Shown one piece after another: positions 37,901 through 52,300 of a DNA stretch of 64,000 nt (the stretch's first letter is position 1; the number at the start of each line of letters is the position of its first letter). The notes beneath the pieces are model-generated. The model had not been told where the DNA came from, did no database searches, and was given only the letters and a program-made list of their open reading frames with translations. A program made the translations under genes and the position numbers. Source of the stretch: Tetmemena sp. SeJ-2015 (lineage: Eukaryota; Ciliophora; Spirotrichea; Sporadotrichida; Oxytrichidae); contig JAJKFJ010022889.1 in the NCBI GenBank assembly GCA_027382625.1, forward strand, positions 1-64,000, read 5' to 3'.

Positions 37901-40900
37901 CTTAAAATAACAAAAAGCAAAAGTTACTGACTAAGAAAAACAAGAATATCTACAATTTTGGAGTGATGCACGATTTCTTTAACTACAGTGCAATGAAGAT
38001 TCAAAATTCTTTACAGGAAGTTGACATAGATCAGTAGATGCTTCTAACTACCACCAAGAACTATAAAGAGATGCGTTTTAAATTTTATTGATAAGCTGAA
38101 ATTTCTATTTAATTAGTATATGCAGTAAGATGGAGTAACTTAGCTTAAAGCCAGCAAGAATCTCTCTAATATTTATATTTACGCGATTGGAAGAGTAGGT
38201 TTGAGTAACATGATATTACCAAGTGGGTTGGATGTGAAGCTAAGTATTTACAACAACTATGTGAGCTTCATGAGAATGAGTGATATATTCTTTCCAGAGC
38301 TTTCCCATTCCTAATTTAGTGTCCTCGTTCTCAGACCGTTGATCGTAAAGAATGGTTTAAATGATGTCTTCGTTCAGATCCTAAAAGTTAACGACTTCAC
38401 TATTTTACTAAAACAATATTGTTAAACTATCATTAAGAGAAAGATAAGAATGCTAGCAAAGAGTGAAGTGCTTTACTTGGCTAGAGTTGAAAAAATAACG
38501 AAAGATAAGGCTGACCTGTATTACAATCTAATGATGGACAGTGATTGTGAGATTATTGTTGTCTCAAAAATGGGAGCAGTTGAAGACTTGCAAACCATCG
38601 TAGACGGAAGCAAACCTTATGGAAGAAGGAGAATTCCTTAGCTAAATGAAGAGGAGAAGAGCGGTGTAAGAGCAAATGTAGATTCGATAAATAGCATGTT
38701 TGAAATCTCTCCATTCACTTCTTTCTCAGAGTTCGTAGATTTAGAGGACTTTATCGTGGGTCATTCTAGACTTGAGAAGTACAAGAAGCTCTATCAACAA
38801 TATATAAATTATTTAACGAGAGAGCAATATCAGTTCTTCTTTAGAAAACTAGCTGTATTACTATAAGATTGATTAGATAAGGAGAGAATTGAACCTATTC
38901 CAGAGATTCTTCAATATTTCTGCACTTGCAGCACCTTCACATCTAGAGGCCTAGAGATCGATGTGCGTTTTAATGCCTGAAGTAGCTACTATAGAGGAGT
39001 CTGTCGTTATCCTAAATCCGATTTACAATACCTACAAATAATAGGCTGTAAGACTAATGGAAAGAATGGGCTTTAAGATTGTGAGAGAAAATTTCCATAA
39101 ACTCACTCGAGAACAAGTTGAAATCCTATTCCAGGAAAAGATGAGCTCAGACTATAAATCCTTCAGTATCAAGCTAAGAGAGGCAAAAGTATTAGAATTA
39201 TTTTTAGACTATAGCAGAGCAAGAGGAGGAAGAAAGAATAAGTTAGTAGCAAAAGGAGCGAACAGGTGCAGCTTTCCTTTCTGGTACACTTGATTCAAAT
39301 ACCCTACTAAGATAGTCTACTTACAAAACCCAACTCCAGAAAACAATAATGAATGGAAATGATAAGTTAAGTGATCTTTTAGTTGAAACTCAAGTTTACA
39401 TCTTCCATCTTTGTAAGGTATCTGGAGATAGAGAAATTTAAGTATTTTTAATCAGACAACTCTATCTAGACTCATAAATTGAATACGAGGACTTTATTTA
39501 AAAGAAAATGCAAGACAACCCCCTTTAGACCTAACTTTAAATTTTCCCCCTTCCTCTTCCTTTTTATGGATACCCCTCATATGTTTGAGGAGTCTCTCAG
39601 ATTTATATACCCTTACGATTTATAAATACTTTTAATAATTGTGTTGAGTTGACTGCTTAAGATCTTCAAGATCAAAAACTATCATCTAAAGAGAAGATAG
39701 ACATAGTCAACAATGTTCTCTAAACTACTATTGGTGATCAAATCAAGTAAAACTAAGAAAGAAATATTATAGATTGAACTCATATGTTTAAGTATACTTA
39801 TACTTTGATAAAGAAGGAAATATTTTGAATGGCAAGAAGACAAAAGAAGAGATTATGTAGACAATAAATACCACTGAAGAAGTTGCCCAGCTCTTCCAAT
39901 TTTTCTCTAATCCAAGATAAGGCAATCACTCAATCCATTTCCTAGTTGAATCGGAAAGCCATGGATTATATGAAGTCAGATTTTAGAGATTACCTCACAA
40001 AGGAGATTTCTATAGCGAGGCAAATGATGAGAGTAAAGTTAATATAGCAGCTTTGAGACAAAGATATTTCACTCGCTTCTAAAGTCTTAATTTCTATTAC
40101 AACGAGGTAAATAGACGCTACTACAATGTTTAATTCTTATTTGTAATTGGAATTTCGATGTTTGCCCTGCTTTCTACAGATTCAGAATATGTCCTCTTTA
40201 AAGTGAGCCTCCTATTGGAATAGATGATAAACTTAATCGAGTTTATGAAGTTGAAGAATTCATGGGAAAGCTTTTCATAGATGATTTAGCTAACCAGCAT
40301 CAAGATCATGTTAAAATGCTGAAGAGCGAGAGGAAAATGTTTGACCTCCAGAAACTCACAAACAAGCAACAGAAATTTAATAAAATTTTGTCAAATCATT
40401 ACCGCCTTATATTTGGGGAGTGAGGATAGGGCAAATTAAATTAGATTGACTTAATTAGTGATCAATTTTATTGCTCAATGTGCAAGGATTTAGAAAAGAT
40501 TATTCCTACCAAGGGGACATCGAAGGAGCAGGTCGTCTCAGATTTTCTAATGGAAAACTGGAAGGACTCTGTAAAAACCCAAATGACTACTATTCACAAG
40601 AGAAGAAGAGGTATGAAAAAATTCTTGAACAGTTCAAATTAGGCTGGGGCTACTATTTAAATGTTCTTGAGCAGGATTTAATTGAAGAGAAACTGAAGCA
40701 TATCGAAATTTTATAGTTGTATAATTACTTTGAAGAAAAAAATATATCCTTGAATCTTATACCTTTAAGCATTCAAGATCTATAGGAATGCTGGCTCTAA
40801 TACCTGATAGGATAAGTGAAGTAAATCTCCGCATATCTGAGAAATTGAAATTTGTGATACCAGAGGCTATGCAAGAGACTGAAGAAGATAAGAGAAATCA

Positions 40901-42870
40901 TACACTTAAAAACAAAGAGAAATTCTTTTCTCATCTCAAGCAAGATCTCATCAATTAAGATATTTAAACTTCTTAATTTAATGAGAACACTGAGAAGGAG
41001 AGAAGCAGCTAAGTTTAGAGTATTCTTCACACACTTCATGTTTCAAGTATTTAACAATCACTCGAGAAAATGAAGAAGGCTGCAGCTCTAGAAGCTGTTA
41101 AAGATGTGAAAACTCCACTTTCAAAGTTTTCAACAATCAAGCCAGAGGATGCAATTTAATTTTAAATACAAAAGAAGACAAAAACAAGAAGGAATTTTCT
41201 ATCCATAAAGATGTGGCTATTGTGGGATGCGAGGTAGCCATTAGAACTAAGTATTAACTTGTTGCCTCTATTCTCTATCTTTTCAATTTCTGGTATCGCA
41301 ACATTGAGAGAAGAACTGAATTTTTCCAAGATCTAGATAGAAATCCAAATCCATTCTTTAGTGAGAAAACAAGTGACGGTCAATCTTAAGCAGAAAGAGA
41401 CTGAAAAGCAGCATAATCATTTCTTATTTTGACTATGACTAAGTTTTGGATATCATAGTAAAGAGTATTTAAGAAAACTATGGAGATGACGAGTTTAACT
41501 TAGCTCTTGACATGGCACGATTGAATAAGGAAGAAGAAAGTGATTTCGAAAGAGGAATGAAAGAGAGAAGAGCCTAGGAACTCAAGAGACTTGAAAGAAT
41601 AAACCAACGCATTTATGAGTAGCATCGCCTCTAGAGAACGACAATGAGTATCAAAGATCTCATTCATAAGGAGTGTAATGTTCCTCAAAGATAGTATGAG
41701 GATTAGCAGAGAAAGCTTTTGAAGAAATTTGTTGAGAGCAGAGGCCAATACGATTCTGCAGGAGAAGGTTTCCTGTAAGCACTGAAGTAAATGGAGGTGT
41801 TCCTTGGACCATATTCTATCAAACTTGCTCATGAGTACTTAAGGAAGTTTTTAAATGTTGTTGTAGTTTGAAACTGAGGAGAAAACAAAGCAAGAAAAGA
41901 TCTCATTCGTCAAAATGGAGTACTTCTTATTCGGAGTTAGTGAAGCTCACAGAACTGTGGAGGAATTAAAAGCTATGGAAGGAAAGCGTTCTTAAATTAA
42001 GTTATAAGTCAATAAATATTAGCTGGCAAAATTGATGGAGGAAGTTGAAAGTATAAGAAATCAGTTAGGGTTTGGTGTGCAAATATTTTTAAACTACTCA
42101 AGCTCAAAGAGATATCTTATTTTAATAACCTTTAATGCATATGTTTTGAGATTATTACAATACTTTGAAAGCGAAGGGGTAAACTTCTGTAACTTAGAAT
42201 TAAGACTAAAAGCAAAAAGCATTTTCTCTCATTCACTCTATTGAAGACAGAATGAATAACATCAGAGACTAGATAGCTGTAAAGGAATCAGAATTAGTTC
42301 TTTCTTTAAGAGAACTTGTGCAGTGGGACTTCATGGTGCCTGAGCACTACTTTGATGCAAATTAACTACTCAACCTTCACAACCAAAGAAAGAACGAATC
42401 TTATACAGTGCCATTCAAGACATTCTGGCTCCCTATAACTATCGATAGACTATGGGATCTTCTTTAATTGTTTTATCCTTTACTTACTAGAGAGAACTTC
42501 GCAGTTAACATAAGAAACTATGTGAATGCGGAGAGAATATAAATTGTCAATTATATACAGTCATTAAACTTAATTATACCTTTAAAATCTTTGTATGGAT
42601 AAGACTTGAGTGGAATGAAGAAAATAGCAGAGGAGGCGGCAGCAAAAGATGAGACTGGAAAAGGCTTAGTGGATCACAAAGATAAAGAGTGGGGATACTA
42701 AGAAGGAGTGTTGGTATCATATTTAAGGCCTTATAATAACAGAGAGCCAAGTGATTATCTCAAATTTGATAAGTACTTCTCACTTGGAGAGTGGAAATAG
42801 TATCAAGAGATTATTAAGATTAGGGACTTATAACTATTTCTAAATGATTTTACAAATTTTAAATTTTAAT
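34972..42870 (+). CDS. Very large Cys-rich and NDK-like protein, probably ciliary
   Basis: MKMRGQNTSVANPMFQNEYG starts the frame at 34972. Removing IES 35143-35715, a 57 nt GT-AG intron (35758-35814) and IES 35983-36037 gives continuous sequence into a Cys-rich unit at 36,090-36,250 (RRFCRVCEKGC, FCKNCKCPAYFHQ), a likely zinc site. A disordered section follows. At 38,320-38,760 comes an NDK-like fold (FSVLVLRPLIVKNGLNDVF, then IIVVSKMGAVEDLQTIVDGS), and at 38,990-39,250 a second (MGFKIVRENFHKLTREQVE). The usual active-site HG(S/T)D is not present: the equivalent of NAVHGSD reads NSMFEIS. More coiled-coil sequence continues to about 42,870. NDK-like modules are typical of axonemal proteins. 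Many IESs remain unresolved; the region may hold two genes. Confidence is high for coding, lower for one gene. Confidence 0.6.
35143..35715. other. Large IES, 573 bp, 12 bp pointer TTTAATGAAAAG, unusual composition
   Basis: TTTAATGAAAAG at 35131-35142 repeats at 35704-35715. Excision joins DPAFFNEK to QMDLKQRQQLKDQQLEEK in frame. Inside, the sequence is much richer in G+C than any neighbour and full of homopolymer runs, like the 4.0-8.6 kb block. It contains no recognisable gene. Confidence 0.88.
35983..36037. other. IES, 55 bp, pointer AGAAGAG
   Basis: AGAAGAG at 35976-35982 repeats at 36031-36037. Excision gives LREFKEESIKNARQPSEDMF and bypasses a frame that ends in TGA. Confidence 0.9.
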
Positions 42871-43093
42871 CAAGGAGAAGACATCAAAGTCCAAATTTAC
42901 ATACGGAGGCATATTCAAGAATTGATATTAGCACATATTATCATAATACTCATATTTCTTTGATTTTTAAAATGCTTTTCCATTTAAATTAAATAATCTA
43001 GTCAAGAGAAAGGGAAAGAGTGAGTGAGAGGTATAATTATTTGCAAATTCGAAAAGTCAAATAGTTTAAATAACTAGGTAGAATATTAAATTA

Positions 43094-46000
43094 ATGAACA
43101 ACCAAATAAGCAGCATTAGTGGTAGACTATCGATGACTGACAAGAGCTTTTGCGGGAACTTACTTTCTTTCAAAACCTTAAGCTTCTGCGCCTTCCTTGG
43201 CTTGACTTGTCTGAGCTCTTGGGGAGGAGCAGTGTTAACTCCTAACAAAGACTAAATAGACTACACAAGATATGAGATAGACGCACCTATAAAAGATATC
43301 ATGTGGTGTGGGACCAATGATGAGTACATCCTAATTTTGTCTGAGTAGGGCAGTATTTATCGATCTCGCGATAAGGGCTAAAGCTGGAAGAAACTTCAGC
43401 AAGCAATTTCAATGAGCGCACAAAAAGTAGCAGATGAGGACCAAGAGGTGAGTATTCAATAGAATTTGTGCTATAAGTAGATTATATCTTCTGCTGTAAC
43501 AGAAGAGGCATAATTGTCTAGTTAACTAGGAATAACTAAAGTTTACTATAGATTGGTAAAGTACAAGATATGATGCAGAGCCCCAATGACGACAACATGG
43601 TGGTTTTCATAGGAACACATGGTATAAACTGGGTCACAGAAGACTGTGGTGCCACTATTAGAGGATTGAATTCAGGTAAAAAGATCCACGAATTCCAATT
43701 CCATCCTACCATGAAATATTGGGCCCTTGCGGCTACTTGGACAGATTGCTAGGAGTTTGGCGATGACCCTTGTAAAATTTACAAAGAGCTCTATTTCACT
43801 AACGATATGGGAAAATCATGGAAATTCCTCAAAGAGTATGTCTATGATTTCGCATGGGCCTACACGAAGACGGCAGAAGATCAAAGGCTTGATGCAAAGC
43901 TCCCCAAGGAAAGAATTTTCATTACTCATGACCCTAAAGCTACTGGCCACTAAAACTCAGACAAGAAAATGTGGTCTCCTTAAGTCAATCTCTACTACTC
44001 TGATGACTTCTTCAAGAATTAAAAGAAGCTTGCCTTAGGTAATGGAAACAGCATCATTAAAACAGAGCATTACATGTTTGTGGCAAGAGCTACTCAGAGA
44101 GAATGGGTTGAAATCTATGTTTCAACATACCAGCATGGATTCTTAGACTTCGAGAGAGCAAAGCTACCTACTGATGCAATTCAATCCAAGACTTTTACAG
44201 TTATGGACACTTCTGAATAGACCGTGTTTTTGCATGTTTAAAATCATGGACCTACTACTCCTCTTGGGAACATTTTCAACTCAGATGGTTATGGAAAAAA
44301 TTTCTCTCTATCCTTAGAGAACGTTTTAAGAGGTGCAGAGCTAGTAGATTTCGAGAAAGTTAACTCTTTAGAAGGAGTGTTTATTGCTAACAGATTCGAT
44401 ACTGAGCATAGTCACGATTTCTCAAGCATGATGAAGTCTAAGGGGTAAAGCTCTGGTGGAAAAGAGTTTACAAATGAGGAAATTTTGAACGAGAGAATGC
44501 AAAGGAATAAATAGCAACAATAAAATATGAACTCTAATATCAATAAAAAGTAATCGAGGACAAGAGAGTCTGTTCTCAAGGAGGGGGATGAATTTACAGA
44601 GAAAGAGTTACAACAAAAAATTAGAACTTTCATTACAAACAATAAAGGAGGAAAATGGGAGCTCATTAAAGCCCCTGCTGAGGATTCTAAGGGTAAAAAG
44701 ATAGAATGTTACATAGAAGAAGGATGCTCTTTAAATCTTGAGATTTATTCATCAAATGGTTTGTTTGCCCCTCCTTATTCTTAAGAGAGTAGCGTTGGTA
44801 TCATTATTGGTGTAGGAAATGTAGGTCATGAACTTGAAAAAGTAAACACTGGAGCAGTGAATACTTATCTATCTCGAGATGGAGGAGTTACATGGCAAGA
44901 AGTTAAGAAAGGTTCATACATTTATGAAATTGGAGATCATGGAGGCTTGATTGTAATGGCTAAAAATCATGAACCGACAAAAGAAGTAATCTACTCGTTT
45001 AATGAAGGTCTTGAATGGCATTCAATGGAGATTGGATTTATTTTATTAAACTCTTACAAGATTGCAGACACCCCCTTCTACGTCACCAACATTATCATTG
45101 AGCCAATGAGTATATCTTAGGAATTCGTTGTTTATGGTATCCTTTCTATATTTAATCCAATCAGGAGAGGAGGGATCTAACTTAGAGAAGCAAAGAGGAG
45201 TAGTTTTCACTCTAGATTTTAAGCCACTTCATGAGCCTCAGTGCAAGGGAGCCGATCGTCCAGGAGATTCTGACTCAGATTTTGAGTTCTGGACTCCTTT
45301 TGATGGTAGGCATGGAGATTAAAAATGTTTCCTCGGATAGTAAATTACCTATATCAGACGCAAGAGAGACGCAGAATGCTTCAATGGAGAAGAATTAGAG
45401 AGAAAAATACTTCGATCTTACTGCTAATGCACTGAGCTTGACTATGAATGTGACTATGGCTTTACTACCGACTAAAACAATAACAATATGTGTCGTGAAA
45501 GAAGCTTGGGCTGCTCATCCTGATAAAGCACACACTTTTTATTTATATTTAGCAACTGAAATAGCAGCAGCATAATAAGCTTAATGCACATCTTTCGGTT
45601 ACTATACAGTGTCTTAAGGCTATCGTAAGGTGCCTGGAAACAAGTGTCTTGGTGGACTTGATCTCAATCCATTAGTTTATACTTGCTCTCCTGTGTCCAT
45701 GTTCTCTTTAAGGGCAATTCTCTACTTTATAATTATTGGAGCAATATTGTACTTCGGTTGGCCATTAATGGAAGCTATAATGATTGCTCTTCCCATCCCT
45801 GACCCCAAGGATATGAAAGAAAAGATTAGAGCCTTCTTCATTAGAGATGGAATCCGCTCTACTCCTAACCAAAGAGGAAAGAAGGGTCAGCTACTTAACA
45901 TTTTTTATAGCCAACTGCAGGCAAAGCCTACACAAAGAATTTCAACCAAGCACCTGAGGGATTGGAAGAAAGCTCAGATGAAGAGGACGGTGGAAGAAAT

Positions 46001-46159
46001 AGCGGTAGTGGACAGCATTTGAAATACGACTCAGATGAAGACAAAGACAGCTTAAGAGATAGTGAACTGATTCAGTTGGATGGAGCTACCTCACATCCTT
46101 CACGAGATAGGACGGCCACTGCTGCGGATAATATTCCAAAGTTGCCAAAGCCTCAGTGA
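43094..46159 (+). CDS. VPS10/sortilin-type sorting receptor
   Basis: A signal peptide-like start (hydrophobic LSFCAFLGLTCLSSW) is followed by VPS10 beta-propeller repeats with Asp-box blades: GSIYRSRDKGQSWKKL (43,350), ELYFTNDMGKSWKFL (43,780) and NTYLSRDGGVTWQEVKKGSY (44,860), next to YEIGDHGGLIVMAK. The Cys-rich 10CC module is visible at 45,400-45,500 (CQCTELDYECDYGF). One membrane span is at about 45,700-45,770 (ILYFIIIGAILYFGW), then a cytosolic tail with acidic serine clusters (EESSDEEDGG), typical of adaptor-binding signals. TGA is at 46157-46159. Family members carry lumenal cargo between Golgi and lysosome-related compartments; in ciliates they serve secretory-granule biogenesis, which may apply here. 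An insertion of Asn/Gln/Lys-rich sequence lies near 44,450-44,600. Remaining frame breaks near 43,500, 45,140 and 45,550 suggest IESs. Confidence 0.9.
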
Positions 46160-46351
46160 AAATAAAACTCTGATGACGCTCTTTTCAATTAGCATGTGTT
46201 AGGGCTATAGAAAAGGTGAGGAAGGTACTTAGTAGTTACATACTTAGAGTGGTGTTAAAATTGTTGAATTTATATTCTAAATTTAGAACTAAGCAAAGAG
46301 TCTATATTTCGCAAATCAAAGGAATTATTTGATTATTATAGTTGATTAAAT

Positions 46352-49300
46352 ATGAACAAGAGAGACGATAGTGACTCTTCTAACGATGAGGAGACCTATC
46401 AAGACTGTAAGTTAACCAGAAAGTTGAAAATTGTTTCTCTATTCAGTCATTAAAACATTCTTAGATTTTACCAATCCTCAAAAGAGGAAGCAGTTCGATA
46501 GTCAGAGACTCTATCAGCAATAAAAAGAGTTACAAAAGGTAATTAAATAAGAATTTTCCAAGAATAAAATTGAGGATTTCTTGCTCCATTTTTTATAATT
46601 ATGCACTTCTTTAAAAAGAGCTAAGGAGGTCTTCTCCATAAATAATTGAGAATATTATTAGGATATGGGTGATTAACAAATTTTTTGATTTAGATGTCTG
46701 GATTCAACAAGCATCTTGTGATTGAGCCACCCAAAAGAATATAAGAACTTGATAATTAAAAAAACTACGCAACTGTGTCACTATTCTGCCTGACAGTCAC
46801 AAATCCTTTCAGAGATAAGATCATTAGGATCGTACTTAATCAGTATGAATATCTTACACCCTAATTTATGTAGATGGTTTGACCGATTTATTCTTGTCAC
46901 TATTGTAGCCAATTTATAAAATAAGAAAAACTGAATTGCGTATTCTTGGCTATAGATGATCCTAATTTAGACCAACTGCCTTACTAGGTTATTTCAGACT
47001 ACATATTTTTGATAATTTTCACAGTTGAGATGTGCCTAAAAATTATAGCTATCGGCTTTGCTCTGCGACCCTATTCCTATCTTCGAGACACCTGGAATAT
47101 TGTAAGATTTCTCCTTGCTTAATAAGGATTTAGCTTGATTTCGTTGTGGTTATTATGGGTTGGGTATCGAAAGTAGTATCTAGCAACAACGTGAGTGCAA
47201 TCAGAGTCATCCGTATCCTGAGGCCGCTTCGAACTATCAACTCTATGCCAGGAATGAGAAGACTAGTCCAGTCTTTGCTAAACTCCTTGCCTACGATGTT
47301 CGATATCTTCATTCTGTTCTGCTTCTTCCTTATAATGTTTGGAACGATTACAACTTAGCTGTTTGGAGGAATTCTGTAGTGGAGATGCGTTGATGCGGAG
47401 GGCAACATTTATTTTTCATTTAGACTGGAGATGATAGTGATGGGGGATTTTGCGGCAACGTGGGAAGTTGCTCTGATCCCACTTGGACCTGTTAAAATGT
47501 GGGGAATCCAGATTATGGAGTTACCTCCTTTGACAACATTTTTTTGAGCGCGTTGAATATTTTCATTGTGATCACTCTCGAAGGCTGGAGTGATTCCATT
47601 TTTGCATATTTTAATGTTTGATACTATGTACAAGATAAGAAGTGCTTTATTTTAATATAGATATGATTTAATAGCTACTGGCACTGTAGCATATGACATC
47701 GTGTTTATCTTGATTATCTTCCTGGGATGCTTCTTCATTCTCAACTTGATGGTTGCAGTGCAGTTCAGTTACCTCAATCAGTAATTCGAAGATTAAAAGA
47801 ACAGGAATGAAATTTTAAAGTAAAAGGAGGAGGCTGCACTCCTCAAGTTATAAAGGAAAAATGTGTTATATTTAAGTATAAGGAGGAAACGCCAGCGAGT
47901 CCACTGAAAAATAACAAAGAGTAGTAAGAATAAGCAGACAAGAGATTTGGAGATGGCTTTTCAAAAGCCGTCAACAAATCTGAAAATGTTGTTGTTATTT
48001 TTAAGAAAAAGGGATCTCACTTTTTAAAATATATTTTACACCAACTGAGAAAGCTGAGAATGGAGATCAAGCTCCAGGTGATAATTAGTTCGACAGTTTA
48101 ACGCATCAGCTGCCCAACAATCAAAACTCAGTCGACAACATCCCAGAGTTTTAGGTGAATAACTTTTCTTTGTTAAACGGTCCTGTGGAAAAGAGCAACA
48201 AGAACAAGGCAAGATAACTGCTAACAGGATGCTAAAGATTTCAACACAAAATATATCTGCTCATCGAGTCTAAGAGCTTTAATCTGACCATCATTATCTT
48301 GATTGTGATTAACACTATATTCATGGCTCTTGAACATTATGACTTAGCCAGACACTCTCACTGATGCTACTAATTTAGGAAATTCAATCCTTACTTGTAA
48401 ATATCGTGTAGTTATTTCATAACTAAGATAGCGAATTTAATAGATTATCTTTGCAGTAGAAATGCTGTTGAAAATTACAGGACTAGGGTTAAAGTAGTAC
48501 GTGATGGATGGCTTTAACGACTTCGATGCTATTATTGTGATAGTTGGTATGCTTGAATTTGTAAGTGCAGGATCAAAGGCACTAACAGTAAATAAATAAT
48601 TTTAATGAATATGGAGAGTACTTAGAGCATTTAGATTGCTGAGAATTTTCAAGATTGTTAAATCTTGGACCACTCTGAAAAAGCTATTGCAAACTGTCCT
48701 AAATGCCATCTCCTCTATTGCTAACTTAGGACTTCTGATGTTTCTGCTTATTTTCATCTATGCCTTAATAGGAATGCAGTTCCTAAGTGGACCAATTCCT
48801 GACAACGAAGATGGTTCATTCCGCTTATGAGTAAATAAATTAACTTTTAATTTTTGCTTCCACTTCAACACATTTACTCAGGCTATGATTACGATGTTCG
48901 TGCTGCTGACAGGAGAGAATTGGAACTCAATATTGATTTAGTTTGTGGACAAAGACGGCTTTACTGCAAGCATTTACTTTGTGAGTATGATAATATTCGG
49001 TAACATAATGATGCTGAATTTGTTCTTGGCTATTCTTCTCAACTTCATCTCTGAAAATCTGGAGCAAGAGGGACTCTAGACGAAGGAGACAATTGAAATT
49101 AATTGGGAACGAAAAGAATAATCTAAATGTTTGCTAATTAAAATGTATAAGCTAGGATAAGATTAACTATTGTGAGTATGATCAACTTCGTAATATTAGA
49201 ATGCTGAATTGTTCTTGGCTATTCTTTAATTCATCTTAAAATCTGAGCAAAGGACTCCAGACTGATGAAGACACTATTCTCATTTATAAAATGTAGTGAG

Positions 49301-52300
49301 TATACAAATTTTTCAAATTTTTCTTTAAAATTATAGTAAATTAAATAATTTTATTATATAAGGCATGCATTTATATGTTACAAACTAATTTGGCAAAGTA
49401 TGTTTAAACTTTAAAAGACTAATTTGATAGTAATGGAAACGAAAAGAAAGATGAAATCGTAGAAGAGTAGTTTGACTACATATAAGAAAGTGTTAATTTT
49501 TTATTTAGGCTTAGGATAAGATCAGGAATCAAACCTACTGGTGGTGCAGCCTCCTCCGCAATTGACGCAAGTTCTTCAAACAAGCCAGGTCAAGGACCCT
49601 AAATTTATCTATTAATTTCTTCTAAAGTATGGCCTCAAGTGCTCTTAATAAGAAACCTTACCTGCTTCATGCTAGTATTTAACTATTTAAGTATTGGAGA
49701 TGATCAGTCCAACAATAACAATGTCAGGATGGAGGACATCAGCATCAAACTTCAGCTCAACAATTTTACTATCTTCATTTAACGAGGATGACAAAATCAA
49801 AACCCATCTCAAAATTAAGTTTTTGAATAAATAAACATCTTAAACTTGTTTCCACTAATTAAGGATTTGAATATCTGAGGAGTCTAATGAAGATACAAAA
49901 AAGAATAAGTAGAGAGGGAAAGAGATAGATAACATGATTAGACAGAGATCTAAGTCAGAAATCAACAAGAATGAAAATGACCTTGCCCAAAATTTAATTA
50001 TAATGATGAGATGGGTAACAGCGTCAAGTCTGCCAACATAAATACAATTTTTACTTTAAATCAAGAGAATGAACTCGTGGAGTATAATCTCACTCAGTAG
50101 AAAGAGAGCAGCAGAGAGAATCAAATACCTCAAGGGGAGCTTAATAAGACTTTAACTAATTATATGATAGCATTATCTTCTCTATCTTTACTAATCCAGA
50201 GGCGTTAAATGACGATGAAGACTCTGCTAAGAAGAGAATTAAGAAGACTTTCAGAACTAAGGCGCAAAGTGCAGTCTTGAATATCACTGGTAGGAGTCTG
50301 TTTATTTTCAGTCAAAACTCAAGACTTAGAAGAGTGCTCAAAGCCATACTCACTCATCCCTATTTTATTGTGATTTGTATTTCGAAGGCTTTATCTTCCA
50401 TTTGATTGGTCTAAACTCTTTAACTCTGGCCTTAGATGAACCCTAACTTGAAGATCCCTACTAGCTAAATACACTTTCACTACTTTAAAACGTGATCTCT
50501 GGTATTTTCATAGTTGAAGCAGTCGCCAAGATCATTACTTAAAATCTAATGATAAAAGAGAACTAAATGACTGACTTAATTGTATTAGGCTTCGTGATAG
50601 GAAAGAACACTTATTTAAGAGACTCTTGGAACATTTTGGATGCAGTCATCGTTTCTTTCTCCATCCTTAACTGGGTGTTAGATGGTGTTAGTGGAATAAG
50701 TGTATCTTTCCTGAGAGGTTTTAGAGCTCTGAGAGCGCTCAGGCCACTCAGAATGGTGTCTAAAAATGAAGGCATGAAAGTGGTGGTGAACTCACTGCTT
50801 ACATCAATTCCTAACCTGCTTAATGTCATCCTTATTAGGTTGCTATTCTTCTTGGGCTTTGGTATCTTAGGAGTTCAGTTATTCAAAGGGTAACTTGGCT
50901 ATTGTAATGACGAGTCCATTCATTTAATAACACTTATATCACATGGATAAACAAGGTATATATACGCATATAGGAATAAATATATGCTTAGATTATGTAC
51001 AAGGCTGACTGCTAAGGATGGTTTTAGGATGATGAAGGAACTCCTATATTTAGTTTTAATTTAAACTTGGACTTGGCGGTTTTGGACTGTGCCCTTCAAT
51101 AACTACGATAACATCTTCTACTCGATAAAATAATAGATGTGTACGTTCTTTGAGGTGGCAAATGGGGAAAACTGGCCTGAAGTGCTGTTCAGGACAATTG
51201 ATAGCTAGGATATAGATATGGGGCCTAGCAGAGATAATAGACCAGTCATTCATAATGCTCGTAATTATTTCTTAAATGGAATTCTTATATTAGATTGCAT
51301 TACTATTCGTAGTCTACATTTTCATAACCACATTCTTCGTAATGAACTTGTTCGATTCAGTTATCGTGGATAAGTTTACTGAGGAAATCAAGAAGAAAGA
51401 AGGATCTCACAAATTCTCAGAAGAACAGAAGGAGTGGGTTAAAATTCAAAGAATCATGCTTCACGTCAACTTGAAGATTCAGCCAATATGCCCCAAAAAC
51501 AAATTTCACTATATATCTTTCTCCTATAATTTAGGAGGTTCTTTTTCATAATCGCCTTGAGCAAGTAATTCGAGTTATTTATCAGTTTTATCATCATGGT
51601 TAACACACTTAAAGTTAATTTCAAAAAATTGAATTAACTTTTCCTGTGCATGGACTATGTAGATGAAGACTATGCGTATGGAAGAACAATAGAGATTGGA
51701 AATATTATTTTTGTGTCGATATTTGCGGCGGAAGCAGCCATTAAAATGATGGGCCATGGAATCAAGTTCTATTTCCTGGAGACATGGAATAAGTTTGACT
51801 TTGTAATTGTGATTCTATCAATGATTGCTCTGGACGATTCCTTATTCTCTTTCAAGGTTAATGCTCTTCGTATTATTAGAGTAGCGAGGCTACTTAGAAT
51901 GATCAAAGCTTCCAAAGGTCTTCGCCATTTGCTTAAAACACTTTGGCTTGCCATGGGAAATATCGCAAACGTGGGTACTCTGCTGTTTCTGATTTTCTTC
52001 ACTTTCACAGTGGCAGGTATGGATCTTTTCTAATCAGTACCTACTGGTGATTATCTTTGATCTATTTTTAATTTTTGATTACTTCTCACTAAAGAATTCC
52101 AACTTCCAATCGTTTTACATAACCTTCACTCTCCTGTTCAGATGCTCAACTGGAGAAAATTGGAATGGACTTATGCATGACTGTTACGATGCAGTAGGCT
52201 TAATCTCAGTGGTATATTGGATTGCGTTTACCCTTTTGACTCATTACATTTTCATCAACATTTTCGTGGCAGTCATTTTCGAAAGTTTCAACGATGTTAA

